Translations under genes and position numbers: made by a program | The notes under the pieces: generated by a model | Databases searched by the model: none | Told to the model about the DNA's origin: nothing | Seen by the model: only the letters and a program-made list of their open reading frames with translations | Part shown: piece by piece, positions 57,341-64,000 of the stretch | Layout of the letters: every line of letters starts with the position of its first letter | How positions within the stretch are numbered: the stretch's first letter is position 1 | Assembly (NCBI RefSeq): GCF_029392815.1 | Contig: NZ_CP113942.1 | Coordinates: forward strand, 744,001-808,000 | Reading direction: 5' to 3' | From: Bifidobacterium sp. ESL0682 | Lineage (GTDB): Bacteria > Actinomycetota > Actinomycetes > Actinomycetales > Bifidobacteriaceae | DNA length: 64,000 bases

Positions 57341-57862
57341 ATGAGTATTCATGTAGTCATCATGGGCGTTGCCGGCTGCGGCAAAACCACTGTGGCACAG
57401 GCAGTCAGCGACCAGCTGGGATTTGTCATGGCCGAGGGCGATGACTTCCATCCGAAGGCAAACGTCGAAAAGATGAGCCATGGTATCCCACTTACCGATG
57501 AGGATCGTTGGCCGTGGCTTGAGATTATCAGCCAGTGGATGACCGATCAGGACAAGCAGGGAAACTCGACGGTGGTCTCATGCTCGGCACTCAAGCGTGA
57601 GTATCGTGAAGTGCTTCAGAAGCATGTCGATGTTCTCTTCGTCCATCTTTCCGGAACGCAGGAGCTTATCGGAGACCGTCTGTCCAAGCGCCAAGGCCAC
57701 TATATGCCGCCGTCGCTTCTGCCCAGCCAATTCGCTGATCTCCAGCCGCTCGAGCCGGACGAAAACGGTGTCACGGTTTCCGTGGAAGGTGACCCCGCCA
57801 CGGTCGAAAGCCGCGCCATCGATGCCATCAAGCATTATGAGGAAACCGGCAAACTCGCATAG
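57341..57862 (+). CDS. gntK: Gluconokinase
   Basis: Phosphorylates D-gluconate to 6-phosphogluconate, 173 residues. The P-loop GVAGCGKTTVAQ, the gluconate-binding EGDDFHPKANVEKMSHGIPL (shown in part), DEDRWPWL, VVSCSALKREYRE and HYMPPSLLPSQF are all characteristic. GGAG precedes the ATG. First gene of the gluconate locus behind a consensus promoter. A strong hairpin follows, so it may be transcribed at a higher level than the genes after it. Confidence 0.94.
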   Translation: MSIHVVIMGVAGCGKTTVAQAVSDQLGFVMAEGDDFHPKANVEKMSHGIPLTDEDRWPWLEIISQWMTDQDKQGNSTVVSCSALKREYREVLQKHVDVLFVHLSGTQELIGDRLSKRQGHYMPPSLLPSQFADLQPLEPDENGVTVSVEGDPATVESRAIDAIKHYEETGKLA

Positions 57863-57866
57863 TGGA

Positions 57867-57910
57867 AAATCGCCACAGCGAAGGCAAGGCTGTCGCTGTG
57901 GCGATTTCTT
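57867..57910 (+). terminator. Terminator-like hairpin between gntK and the dehydrogenase gene
   Basis: AAATCGCCACAGCG (57867-57880) and CGCTGTGGCGATTT (57894-57907), a perfect 14-bp stem followed by CTTCG. Confidence 0.7.
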
Positions 57911-57966
57911 CGATGATGTTTATTCGTGTTTTACCAAACCTTTAAAGGTGAAGGAAAGGATAAAAG

Positions 57967-58740
57967 ATGGCAGAATTTTCAATTCATAGCTTTGAACTGA
58001 CCGATAAGGTCGTGCTCATTACCGGAGGAGCGAGCGGGCTCGGCAAATACTATACCCAGGCTGTCAGTACCGTTGGTGCCGATGTCTGCGTAGTCAGTGC
58101 TTCCGAGAACGGCTGGGACGAGACTCGAAAGATCGTCGAAGAAAACGGTCGCAAAGTCGTTTTCATCAAGCAGGACATCACCGCGGAAGGCGCGGCGAAA
58201 TCCATCGTGGAACAGACCCTCAAGGAGTTCGGCCGCATCGATGTGCTCATCAACAACGCCGGCATCCAGCTGCGTCACGATCTTGCCGATTTCCCTGACG
58301 AGGACTGGCGCAAGGTCATCGACGTGAATCTCAACGCTCTGTATTATCTTTCGCATGAAGTCGCGAAAGTGATGATGAGGCAGAAGAGCGGCAAGATCGT
58401 CAACATCGGTTCGATGCAGTCCTACCGTGCCGGCAAGAGGATTTTCCCTTACACCGCAAGCAAGCACGCCGTCATGGGGCTGACCAAGGCCTACGCCGAT
58501 GCCCTTGCGCCGTACAACGTGCAGGTCAATGGCCTGGCTCCCGGGTACATCAATACGCCGATGACGTTGGCCCTGCAGAACGACCCGGTGCGCAGCGTCG
58601 AGATTCATGACCACATCCCGGCAGGCCATTGGGGAGAGCCGAATGAGCTGATGGGGGCCATGGTGTTCCTGTGCTCGTCCGCTTCCGATTACGTCACCGG
58701 TGTGATGCTTCCCGTCGATGGGGGCTATCTGCTCCGCTGA
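57967..58740 (+). CDS. SDR oxidoreductase, gluconate 5-dehydrogenase-like
   Basis: A 257-residue classical short-chain dehydrogenase. The cofactor motif is TGGASGLGKYY (about 19-29), followed by LINNAGI; catalytic Ser149 is in NIGSMQS and Tyr162-Lys166 in YTASKHAV. The end DYVTGVMLPVDGGYLL is typical. Position between gntK and gntP, and similarity to Gno/IdnO and KduD-type enzymes, suggest interconversion of gluconate and a ketogluconate, letting ketogluconates enter the same route. The exact substrate is inferred from context. AAGGAAAGG precedes the ATG. Confidence 0.85.
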   Translation: MAEFSIHSFELTDKVVLITGGASGLGKYYTQAVSTVGADVCVVSASENGWDETRKIVEENGRKVVFIKQDITAEGAAKSIVEQTLKEFGRIDVLINNAGIQLRHDLADFPDEDWRKVIDVNLNALYYLSHEVAKVMMRQKSGKIVNIGSMQSYRAGKRIFPYTASKHAVMGLTKAYADALAPYNVQVNGLAPGYINTPMTLALQNDPVRSVEIHDHIPAGHWGEPNELMGAMVFLCSSASDYVTGVMLPVDGGYLLR

Positions 58741-58853
58741 CCGCAAGGCCGACGGAAGCGTACATCAAGTTGTTTCCTGCGTCGAAAGGTGCGGGAAGTC
58801 AAAAAACAAGTAATAGATATCAAAGAAGAAAAAGTAAAGGGGTAGGTGAAACA

Positions 58854-60188
58854 ATGCCATTAGTAATCGTGGCCTGCGCTGTTGCAGTGCTTATATTCCT
58901 GATTGCCAAGTGCAAGCTCAACACGTTTGTCTCGCTGATTATCACTTCCATTCTGGCGGCTCTGGTCCTTCAGATTCCGATCGCCAAGATTCCGACGACT
59001 ATCGAGAACGGCATCGGTGGGCAGCTTGGACATCTGGCCATTATCTTCGGCTTCGGCTCGATGCTCGGCAAGCTGGTTTCCGACTCTGGCGGCGGCCATC
59101 GTATTGCGATGACGCTGATTGACAAGTTCGGTCGCAAGCACATCCAGATTGCCGTCGTCCTGGCGTCGTTCATTGTCGGTATTGCTCTGTTCTTCGAAGT
59201 CGGCCTTGTCGTTCTGCTCCCGATCATCTTCGTGATCGCCCGTGAGATCGATATGCCGTTCATGGAGCTCGGCCTTTCCGCAGCCGTCACCTTGAACGTG
59301 GCTCACGCCTTCCTGCCGCCGCACCCTGCACCCACCGCGATTGTCGGTACGCTCGGCGCCAACATGGGTCAGGTGATGATCTATGGCATCATCGTCGCCA
59401 TTCCGACCGTCATCATCTCCGGCCCGGTCTTCAACCACTTCCTGCACAAGCTGCGTCCCGGCCTGTACCGCAAGGACATCGATATCACCGTTTTGGGCGA
59501 ATACAAGGAATTCAAGACCGAGGACACCCCGGGCTTCGGCATCTCCGTGCTTACTTCGCTGCTGCCGGTCATCCTGATTGCCTTCGCCACCATCTGCTCG
59601 TTCATCCTTCCCAAGCAGAACGTCGTCAACGAGGCCATCCAGTTCATCGGTGCCCCCGATATCGCAATGCTGCTTTCCATGCTGTTTGCGGTGTGGTCGA
59701 TGGGCTTCCATCAGAAGAGGAACATGGGCGAGATCACCAAGTCCATGGAAGAGTCGGTCAAGCAGATCGCCATGATGCTGCTGATCATCGGCGGCGGTGG
59801 CGCCTTCAAGCAGGTGCTCGTCGACGGTGGCGTCTCTACTTACGTTTCGCATCTCTTCACGAACATCAATATGCCGCCGCTGATTGCGGCGTGGCTCATC
59901 ACCGCCATCCTGCGTGTCTGCGTGGGCTCCTCGACCGTCGCTTCGCTGACCGGCGCGGGCCTGGTGCTGCCGCTGATTGCTTCCACCGGTGTGAACCCGG
60001 CATTGATGGTGCTGGCCGTCGGCGCGGGCTCCGTGTTCTGCGACCATGTCAACGACGCCGGTTTCTGGATGATCAAGGAATACTTCGGCCTGTCGCTGAA
60101 GGATACCCTCTCGTCCTGGACAGTGGCGACGGCGGTAATTTCCGTTGTGGGATTGCTTTCGGTGCTCTGCCTGTCGCTATTCGTCTGA
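58854..60188 (+). CDS. gntP: Gluconate:H+ symporter (GntP family)
   Basis: A 444-residue importer with about 12-14 membrane helices. Family motifs are GFGSMLGKLVSDSGGGHRIA, LFFEVGLVVLLPIIFVIA, AFLPPHPAPTAIVG and CVGSSTVASLTGAG. AAAGGGG lies before the ATG at 58854; the long upstream open frame is only the tail of the preceding region. Its location after gntK and the dehydrogenase supports gluconate or ketogluconate as substrate. Two hairpins follow. Confidence 0.93.
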   Translation: MPLVIVACAVAVLIFLIAKCKLNTFVSLIITSILAALVLQIPIAKIPTTIENGIGGQLGHLAIIFGFGSMLGKLVSDSGGGHRIAMTLIDKFGRKHIQIAVVLASFIVGIALFFEVGLVVLLPIIFVIAREIDMPFMELGLSAAVTLNVAHAFLPPHPAPTAIVGTLGANMGQVMIYGIIVAIPTVIISGPVFNHFLHKLRPGLYRKDIDITVLGEYKEFKTEDTPGFGISVLTSLLPVILIAFATICSFILPKQNVVNEAIQFIGAPDIAMLLSMLFAVWSMGFHQKRNMGEITKSMEESVKQIAMMLLIIGGGGAFKQVLVDGGVSTYVSHLFTNINMPPLIAAWLITAILRVCVGSSTVASLTGAGLVLPLIASTGVNPALMVLAVGAGSVFCDHVNDAGFWMIKEYFGLSLKDTLSSWTVATAVISVVGLLSVLCLSLFV

Positions 60189-60208
60189 TATCTCGTTTGA
60201 CCGTTAAC

Positions 60209-60247
60209 CGTATGGCTTATTTGCCATTGAACAATGAGCCATACGGC
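60209..60247 (+). terminator. Hairpin after gntP
   Basis: CCGTATGGCT (60209-60218) and AGCCATACGG (60238-60247), a perfect 10-bp stem without a T tail. Confidence 0.5.
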
Positions 60248-60281
60248 ATTGGTCGGTAAACGCTATCTCTCATCAACAATA

Positions 60282-60326
60282 AATAAGGTCCTGCTTCGTC
60301 TTTTCGGATGGAGCAGGACCTTATTT
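60282..60326. terminator. Strong bidirectional terminator between gntP and the GntR gene
   Basis: AAATAAGGTCCTGCT (60282-60296) and AGCAGGACCTTATTT (60312-60326), a perfect 15-bp stem with A/T-rich ends that give a U tract in either direction. Confidence 0.85.
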
Positions 60327-60348
60327 GTATGAGATTGTTGATTCCTAT

Positions 60349-61188
60349 TCAGGCATTCTGCGTGGTGGTGCGTACTTCGGCAACGATATGGGTCATGGCT
60401 TCGTGGGCGAGTTGTGCATCGCCTTTCCAAATCCCCTCCGCCACTTTTTCGTGTGCATCCAGGGCGTCAGGACGCGGCGCGGCGGGGTAGAGCCCCTGCT
60501 CCACTCGGCTTTTCAACACGATATCGACCAATGGTGAAAGAGCGGCGAACAATTCATTGCCGCTGTTGATCAGTATTTCGTTATGGAAGCGAACGTCGAG
60601 TTCATGGAATTTGTCGAGATTTCCGGATTCTCCGTTTTTTCGCATTTCGCTGGCCAGAACAGGCATCAGCGCCCTGGTCTCCATCGGTGCGTGCAAAGCG
60701 GCGTCGCCCGCTGCGACTGGTTCGACGGCAAGGCGCAACTCGGTCAGTGTCAGCAGCTGTTGCTTTCGATAACTCGAATGAAGCTTCCATTTGATGACCT
60801 GGGTATCCAACGACAGCCACTTGTTCAGTTCCTGGGCAATGAGTCCCACACGTTTCCGGACGATGATTGCTTTTGCGGATTGTAGCGCATGCGCCGCTTC
60901 TCGCGCCACCGTTCGTGAAATGGAAAAACGTTCCTGAATGTCGTTAAGGGTGATACTGGTCCCCGGCTTCCATCGGTTTTCGATGATGTCGACAGCGAGC
61001 TGCTCGGCGACTGCGTGGTGCATGGGAATCTGGCTTTGTTGCAAGATGGATGGGTCTGTCGAATCCGATGGGAAAGCAGGCTGCGCATCCGATTTGCCGG
61101 CGGATAAGGATTGCTGTTTGGCGTTGCTCTCTTCCGTAGGGGAATAGAGAGCAGAACTTGCCGTTGATCCTGTGCGTTTGCTAACCAT
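60349..61188 (-). CDS. FadR/GntR-family transcriptional regulator
   Basis: A 279-residue repressor. An N-terminal Ser/Gln/Asp-rich tail of about 45 residues precedes the winged helix-turn-helix (IPMHHAVAEQLAVDIIENRW, SISRTVAREAAHALQSAKAI, VRKRVGLIAQ). The all-helical FCD effector domain follows, with ELRLAVEPVAAGDAA, FHELDVRFHNEILINSGN and the late histidine in LAHEAMTHIV, which are metal/ligand-binding positions in this family. Placed between gntP and gnd, it probably responds to gluconate or 6-phosphogluconate and controls both sides. The start is taken at 61186-61188; the ribosome site is weak and an upstream ATG at 61213 exists. Confidence 0.88.
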   Translation of the reverse strand: MVSKRTGSTASSALYSPTEESNAKQQSLSAGKSDAQPAFPSDSTDPSILQQSQIPMHHAVAEQLAVDIIENRWKPGTSITLNDIQERFSISRTVAREAAHALQSAKAIIVRKRVGLIAQELNKWLSLDTQVIKWKLHSSYRKQQLLTLTELRLAVEPVAAGDAALHAPMETRALMPVLASEMRKNGESGNLDKFHELDVRFHNEILINSGNELFAALSPLVDIVLKSRVEQGLYPAAPRPDALDAHEKVAEGIWKGDAQLAHEAMTHIVAEVRTTTQNA

Positions 61189-61346
61189 GGTCTCAGAGTA
61201 GCAAACGAATTGCATAAAGTTGATATTTACGAGTAAAAAATCAAAAATGTGAGATAAGAAATATTTATAAAAAACAAAAGTAATCTCTTTAATATATATG
61301 GTACTCTTTGTCTGATAGTAAAAAGATGTTTCTCAAGGAGGACATG

Positions 61347-62222
61347 ATGCAGCTGGGCATGATTGGTCTTGGACGCATGGGCGGCAATATGGCCAAAAGA
61401 ATTCGTGAGGCCGGACATGAGGTCGTGGGCTATGACCTGAGTCCTGAATCAGATCGTGACGTCGCGAGCCTTAGTGAGCTCGTTGCGAAGCTTGATGCCC
61501 CGCGCACCATTTGGATTATGGTGCCTGCCGGCAAAGCTACTGACAGCACGCTCGAGGGACTGATGGATTTGCTCGAACCGGGCGATATGGTCATCAACGG
61601 CGGCAACTGCAAATATAGCGACGACAAGATCAACGCTGACAAGCTGGCGGAAAAGGGCATCGAATATATCGATTGCGGCGTCTCCGGCGGCGTTTGGGGC
61701 GAAGAGCGCGGATATGCTCTGATGGTTGGCGGCACTGATGAGGAGTATCGGCGTGCGTTGCCGATCTTCGAGGCATTGAAGCCAGAAGGCGAGGACGGCT
61801 TGGTGCATGCCGGACCCGTTGGTGGCGGCCATTTCGCCAAGATGGTGCATAACGGCATCGAATACGGCATGATGCAGTCCTTCGGCGAAGGCTTCGCGAC
61901 CATGGAACGCAGCGAATATATCAATGACCCTGATAAGGTCATGGCTTCCTGGCGTTCCGGCAGTGTCGTCTCTTCGTGGTTGCTCGATCTGGTGGTTCGT
62001 GCGATGGAAAACGATCCGGACCTCAAGGATGTGCCGCCGGTGGCCGATGAGACCGGCGAAGCGAAATGGACGATTGAAGCTGCAGCCGAACTCGGTGTGC
62101 CGACTCCGGCCATCACCGCCGGTCTCTTCACTCGTCAGGCTTCGCGCGGCGGATCCGATGACGTTCTGCGTGTCGTCACCGCGATGCGCAACCAGTTCGG
62201 TGGGCACGTCACCAAGGCCTGA
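61347..62222 (+). CDS. gnd: 6-phosphogluconate dehydrogenase (decarboxylating, short form)
   Basis: Oxidises 6-phosphogluconate to ribulose 5-phosphate and CO2. The 291-residue length and the motifs mark the shorter YqeC/GndA-type branch, often NAD-linked. The cofactor motif is MIGLGRMGGNMAKRI, the substrate loop is ECGVSGG-like (YIDCGVSGGVWGEERG), and the catalytic lysine and asparagine are in HFAKMVHNGIEYGMM. AAGGAG lies 6 bases before the ATG at 61347; another ATG stands just before it. It is divergent from the GntR-family gene, so both share a 158-base AT-rich control region. It completes the route from gluconate. Confidence 0.93.
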   Translation: MQLGMIGLGRMGGNMAKRIREAGHEVVGYDLSPESDRDVASLSELVAKLDAPRTIWIMVPAGKATDSTLEGLMDLLEPGDMVINGGNCKYSDDKINADKLAEKGIEYIDCGVSGGVWGEERGYALMVGGTDEEYRRALPIFEALKPEGEDGLVHAGPVGGGHFAKMVHNGIEYGMMQSFGEGFATMERSEYINDPDKVMASWRSGSVVSSWLLDLVVRAMENDPDLKDVPPVADETGEAKWTIEAAAELGVPTPAITAGLFTRQASRGGSDDVLRVVTAMRNQFGGHVTKA

Positions 62223-62265
62223 GCGCAGAACGCTTCGGGCATAGGTTGCTGACGAGGCTGTATTA

Positions 62266-62307
62266 ATATTGTGGGGTTCCGTTTATTAAAACGGAACCCC
62301 ACAATAT
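62266..62307. terminator. Very strong bidirectional terminator
   Basis: ATATTGTGGGGTTCCGTTT (62266-62284) and AAACGGAACCCCACAATAT (62289-62307), a perfect 19-bp stem with a 4-base loop, between the converging gnd and brnQ genes. Confidence 0.9.
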
Positions 62308-62324
62308 ATATGTAATGGAATGAT

Positions 62325-63785
62325 TTAGCGCTTGCGTCGAATCAGGCTGTCGATGATTCCGATGATGATGCCGGCAGCTGCAGGGATGAGCCAGGTCAGC
62401 TGCGCGTTGTAGAGCGGCAAATGGGCCAGCATGTTGCTTACAGAAGTCACGGAAAGGCCGAAGACGGCGAGCAGCTTGACGATGCAGTCGAAGATGCTGA
62501 ACACCGCTACCAGAAGGACTGTCCAGATATAGACGCGTGGGAACTTGGATGTGAACGGCTTCTCAACCAGATTGAGCAGTACCAGCACGATGGCGATGGG
62601 GTAGAGGGCGCCCAGCACCGGCAGCGAGACAGTGATGATGGCGCTCAGGCCTGCGTTCGAGACAATGAAGCTGAAGACTGCGAAGACGATGCTCCACGCA
62701 CGGTAATTGACGGGATGGCCGAAGACGGTGGGGAAGTTCTCTTCAAAATAGGTCGCACAGGTTGAAATGAGGCCGGTGCAGACGTTGAAGCAGGCGAGCA
62801 CGAAGATGAGGCCGACGAAGGCAGTGCCGATGGAACCGAAGGCCGAGGTGGTGAGGTTGGTCAGCACCGTGGCGCCGGTGTCGCTCTTGCCGTTGGCGGA
62901 TTTGATGGTTCCGCTCACCGTGCCGATGAAGGAAAGCGCCGCGTAGATGATAACGAGCAGAATACCGGCGCCGGCTCCAGCAATGCCGGTTTCGTGACGG
63001 TTTGCCTTGGTGTCGGTGACACCGAACGCCGAGATGTTGGCGGAGATGACGATACCGAAATACAGGCCGGCCAGAAGGTCCATGGTCTGATAGCCGTTGA
63101 TGAATCCATAGATCAGTGATTCGTGCCCATAATCACCGAATGGCTTGCCCAGCGGAGCATGGTTGATGAAGATGCAGGCGACGAACATGACCGCGATGAG
63201 TACAAGCAGCAGCGGGCCCATGAAACGGCCCAGCGATTTGGAGAGCTTTTCAGGGTGCTGACTCAGGATGAATGACAGTGTGAAGAAGATGACGGAATAA
63301 ATTAGCAGCGCCAGACGGTTGTTCTCGCCGGCGAACGGGGTGATTGCCATTTCGTAAGAGGTCGTGGCGGTGCGGGGGATGGCGAAGCAGGGGCCGATGG
63401 CCATGATGATGACAAACGCCAGCACCGTGGCGAACTTCGGAGAGACTCGCGAGGCGAGATGTTCGAAGCCGCCGGCCGAAGCCACGGCCAGTACGCCCAG
63501 AATCGGCAGGCCGACCGCCGAGATGATGAAGCCGATAGTAGCCGGGATTGCGGCGGATTGCGCCTGAGCGCCCATCAGCGGCGGGAAGATGAGGTTGCCT
63601 GCCCCGAAGAACATGGAGAAGAAGGTGAATGCGGTGACCAGTCGGTGTTTTCCTGAAAGTTTTTGAATGTTGCCTATCGGCGACGCGGTATCACCCTTGA
63701 CTTTGGTCGTGTCAGGGTGTTGCGTGTTGTCGGCGATGGCGTTGCCATTGGCTTCTGCCATGCCGGATTTTATAGTGTTTTCCAT
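62325..63785 (-). CDS. brnQ: Branched-chain amino acid transport system II carrier protein
   Basis: A 486-residue cation-coupled importer of leucine, isoleucine and valine (LIVCS family). After a polar 45-residue N-terminus it shows the family start FSMFFGAGNLIFPP, then GPCFAIPRTATTSYEMAI, a helix 6 region GYQTMDLLAGLYFGIVI and ending RKR after the last helix; about 12 helices. GGAGG precedes the ATG. It stands alone, with the terminator shared with gnd, and faces away from the partial gene at the right edge. Confidence 0.92.
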   Translation of the reverse strand: MENTIKSGMAEANGNAIADNTQHPDTTKVKGDTASPIGNIQKLSGKHRLVTAFTFFSMFFGAGNLIFPPLMGAQAQSAAIPATIGFIISAVGLPILGVLAVASAGGFEHLASRVSPKFATVLAFVIIMAIGPCFAIPRTATTSYEMAITPFAGENNRLALLIYSVIFFTLSFILSQHPEKLSKSLGRFMGPLLLVLIAVMFVACIFINHAPLGKPFGDYGHESLIYGFINGYQTMDLLAGLYFGIVISANISAFGVTDTKANRHETGIAGAGAGILLVIIYAALSFIGTVSGTIKSANGKSDTGATVLTNLTTSAFGSIGTAFVGLIFVLACFNVCTGLISTCATYFEENFPTVFGHPVNYRAWSIVFAVFSFIVSNAGLSAIITVSLPVLGALYPIAIVLVLLNLVEKPFTSKFPRVYIWTVLLVAVFSIFDCIVKLLAVFGLSVTSVSNMLAHLPLYNAQLTWLIPAAAGIIIGIIDSLIRRKR

Positions 63786-63970
63786 AGTTCCTCCGGTATT
63801 GAGGTTGCAGTGATTGTGTCATCTGCATGATCTTCAATGTTGACCACTATAAGGAGAAGGACGGTCAAGTTAGGAGTGTCTAATTCGCTATACAGGGTCG
63901 TCTTGATTGCCGCCGGTTTGTCTTATTCGCTCTAGGTGTGACGGGCGACACCTTTCGGTACGATTGAGGC

Positions 63971-64000
63971 ATGTCTTTCTTTGACTTTTTCAACGTTCCG
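63971..64000 (+). CDS. Start of a gene cut by the window edge
   Basis: ATG followed by SFFDFFNVP before the window ends. Only ten codons are visible, so the product cannot be named from sequence; short rhodanese-like proteins often start similarly. TACGAT ends 6 bases before the ATG, resembling the -10 of a leaderless promoter. Confidence 0.4.
   Translation, partial: MSFFDFFNVP

Noticed and set aside
58671-58853. N-terminal extension of the gluconate permease
   Set aside because: It overlaps the dehydrogenase gene in another frame; the ATG at 58854 has a good ribosome site and matches family starts.

Overview
The window reads as chromosomal DNA of a high-GC Gram-positive, most likely a Bifidobacterium or close relative in the Bifidobacteriaceae. 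The basis is the run tig - ClC channel - clpP1 - clpP2 - clpX, the family content (LOG-type TIGR00730 protein, MetY, GntP/GntK/Gnd set, FtsX-type exporter) and actinobacterial codon use. This is inference; no marker such as xfp or rRNA lies here. Most of the window is ordinary housekeeping and accessory metabolism, densely packed and moderately GC-rich. One AT-rich island lies at about 50.85-52.25 kb.

Layout. 0-1.9 kb: end of a sugar-binding protein, coaX, a small membrane protein. 2.0-7.4 kb: a five-gene peptide/nickel-type (Opp/Dpp) ABC importer whose binding protein carries a transmembrane anchor. 7.5-9.7 kb: a 2-hydroxyacid dehydrogenase and a toxin-antitoxin pair (ribbon-helix-helix antitoxin plus PIN toxin). 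9.8-19.4 kb: recQ, rnd, tig, a ClC channel, clpP1P2 and clpX. 19.6 kb: tRNA-Arg(ACG). 20-25 kb: an MGT-type glycosyltransferase, a quinone-oxidoreductase-like enzyme, a LOG protein and an O-methyltransferase. 24.4-27.5 kb: sdhB/frdB and sdhA/frdA without a membrane-anchor gene. 27.6-33.2 kb: an MGMT-domain protein, the yraN-comM-dprA operon and a pyridoxal kinase. 33.6-43.1 kb: metY, a MacB-like ABC exporter and a two-component system with an unusual double histidine kinase. 43.4-50.8 kb: a proline iminopeptidase, a two-subunit beta-galactosidase (LacL/LacM), proC, a peptidase E homologue and ychF. 51.2-57.0 kb: an unknown AT-rich gene, several small enzymes, a phosphoglycerate mutase and a uracil permease. 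57.3-62.2 kb: a gluconate locus (gntK, SDR dehydrogenase, gntP, GntR-type regulator, gnd). 62.3-63.8 kb: brnQ. The window ends in the first codons of another gene.

Functional links. The gluconate genes would import gluconate, phosphorylate it and decarboxylate 6-phosphogluconate to ribulose 5-phosphate. ClpP1, ClpP2 and ClpX form one protease, encoded next to trigger factor. DprA, ComM and YraN form one DNA uptake/recombination operon. The histidine kinase and response regulator probably control the adjacent FtsX-type exporter.

Two patterns cut across the window. First, about ten otherwise intact genes carry a single-base frameshift, usually one base short in a G4, C3, A5 or T5 run. This looks like homopolymer error in the underlying assembly rather than real decay. 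Second, many proteins carry long Ser/Thr/Asn/Asp/Gln-rich inserts or tails (SdhA, SdhB, the response regulator, the histidine kinase, DprA, the ABC ATPase, the GntR regulator, the peptide-binding protein). I found no CRISPR array, phage or insertion sequence. The least explained elements are the double histidine kinase, the AT-rich orphan gene, the DnaA-box-like cluster before yraN, the perfect hairpin inside the uracil permease gene and the 25-bp palindrome before the iminopeptidase.
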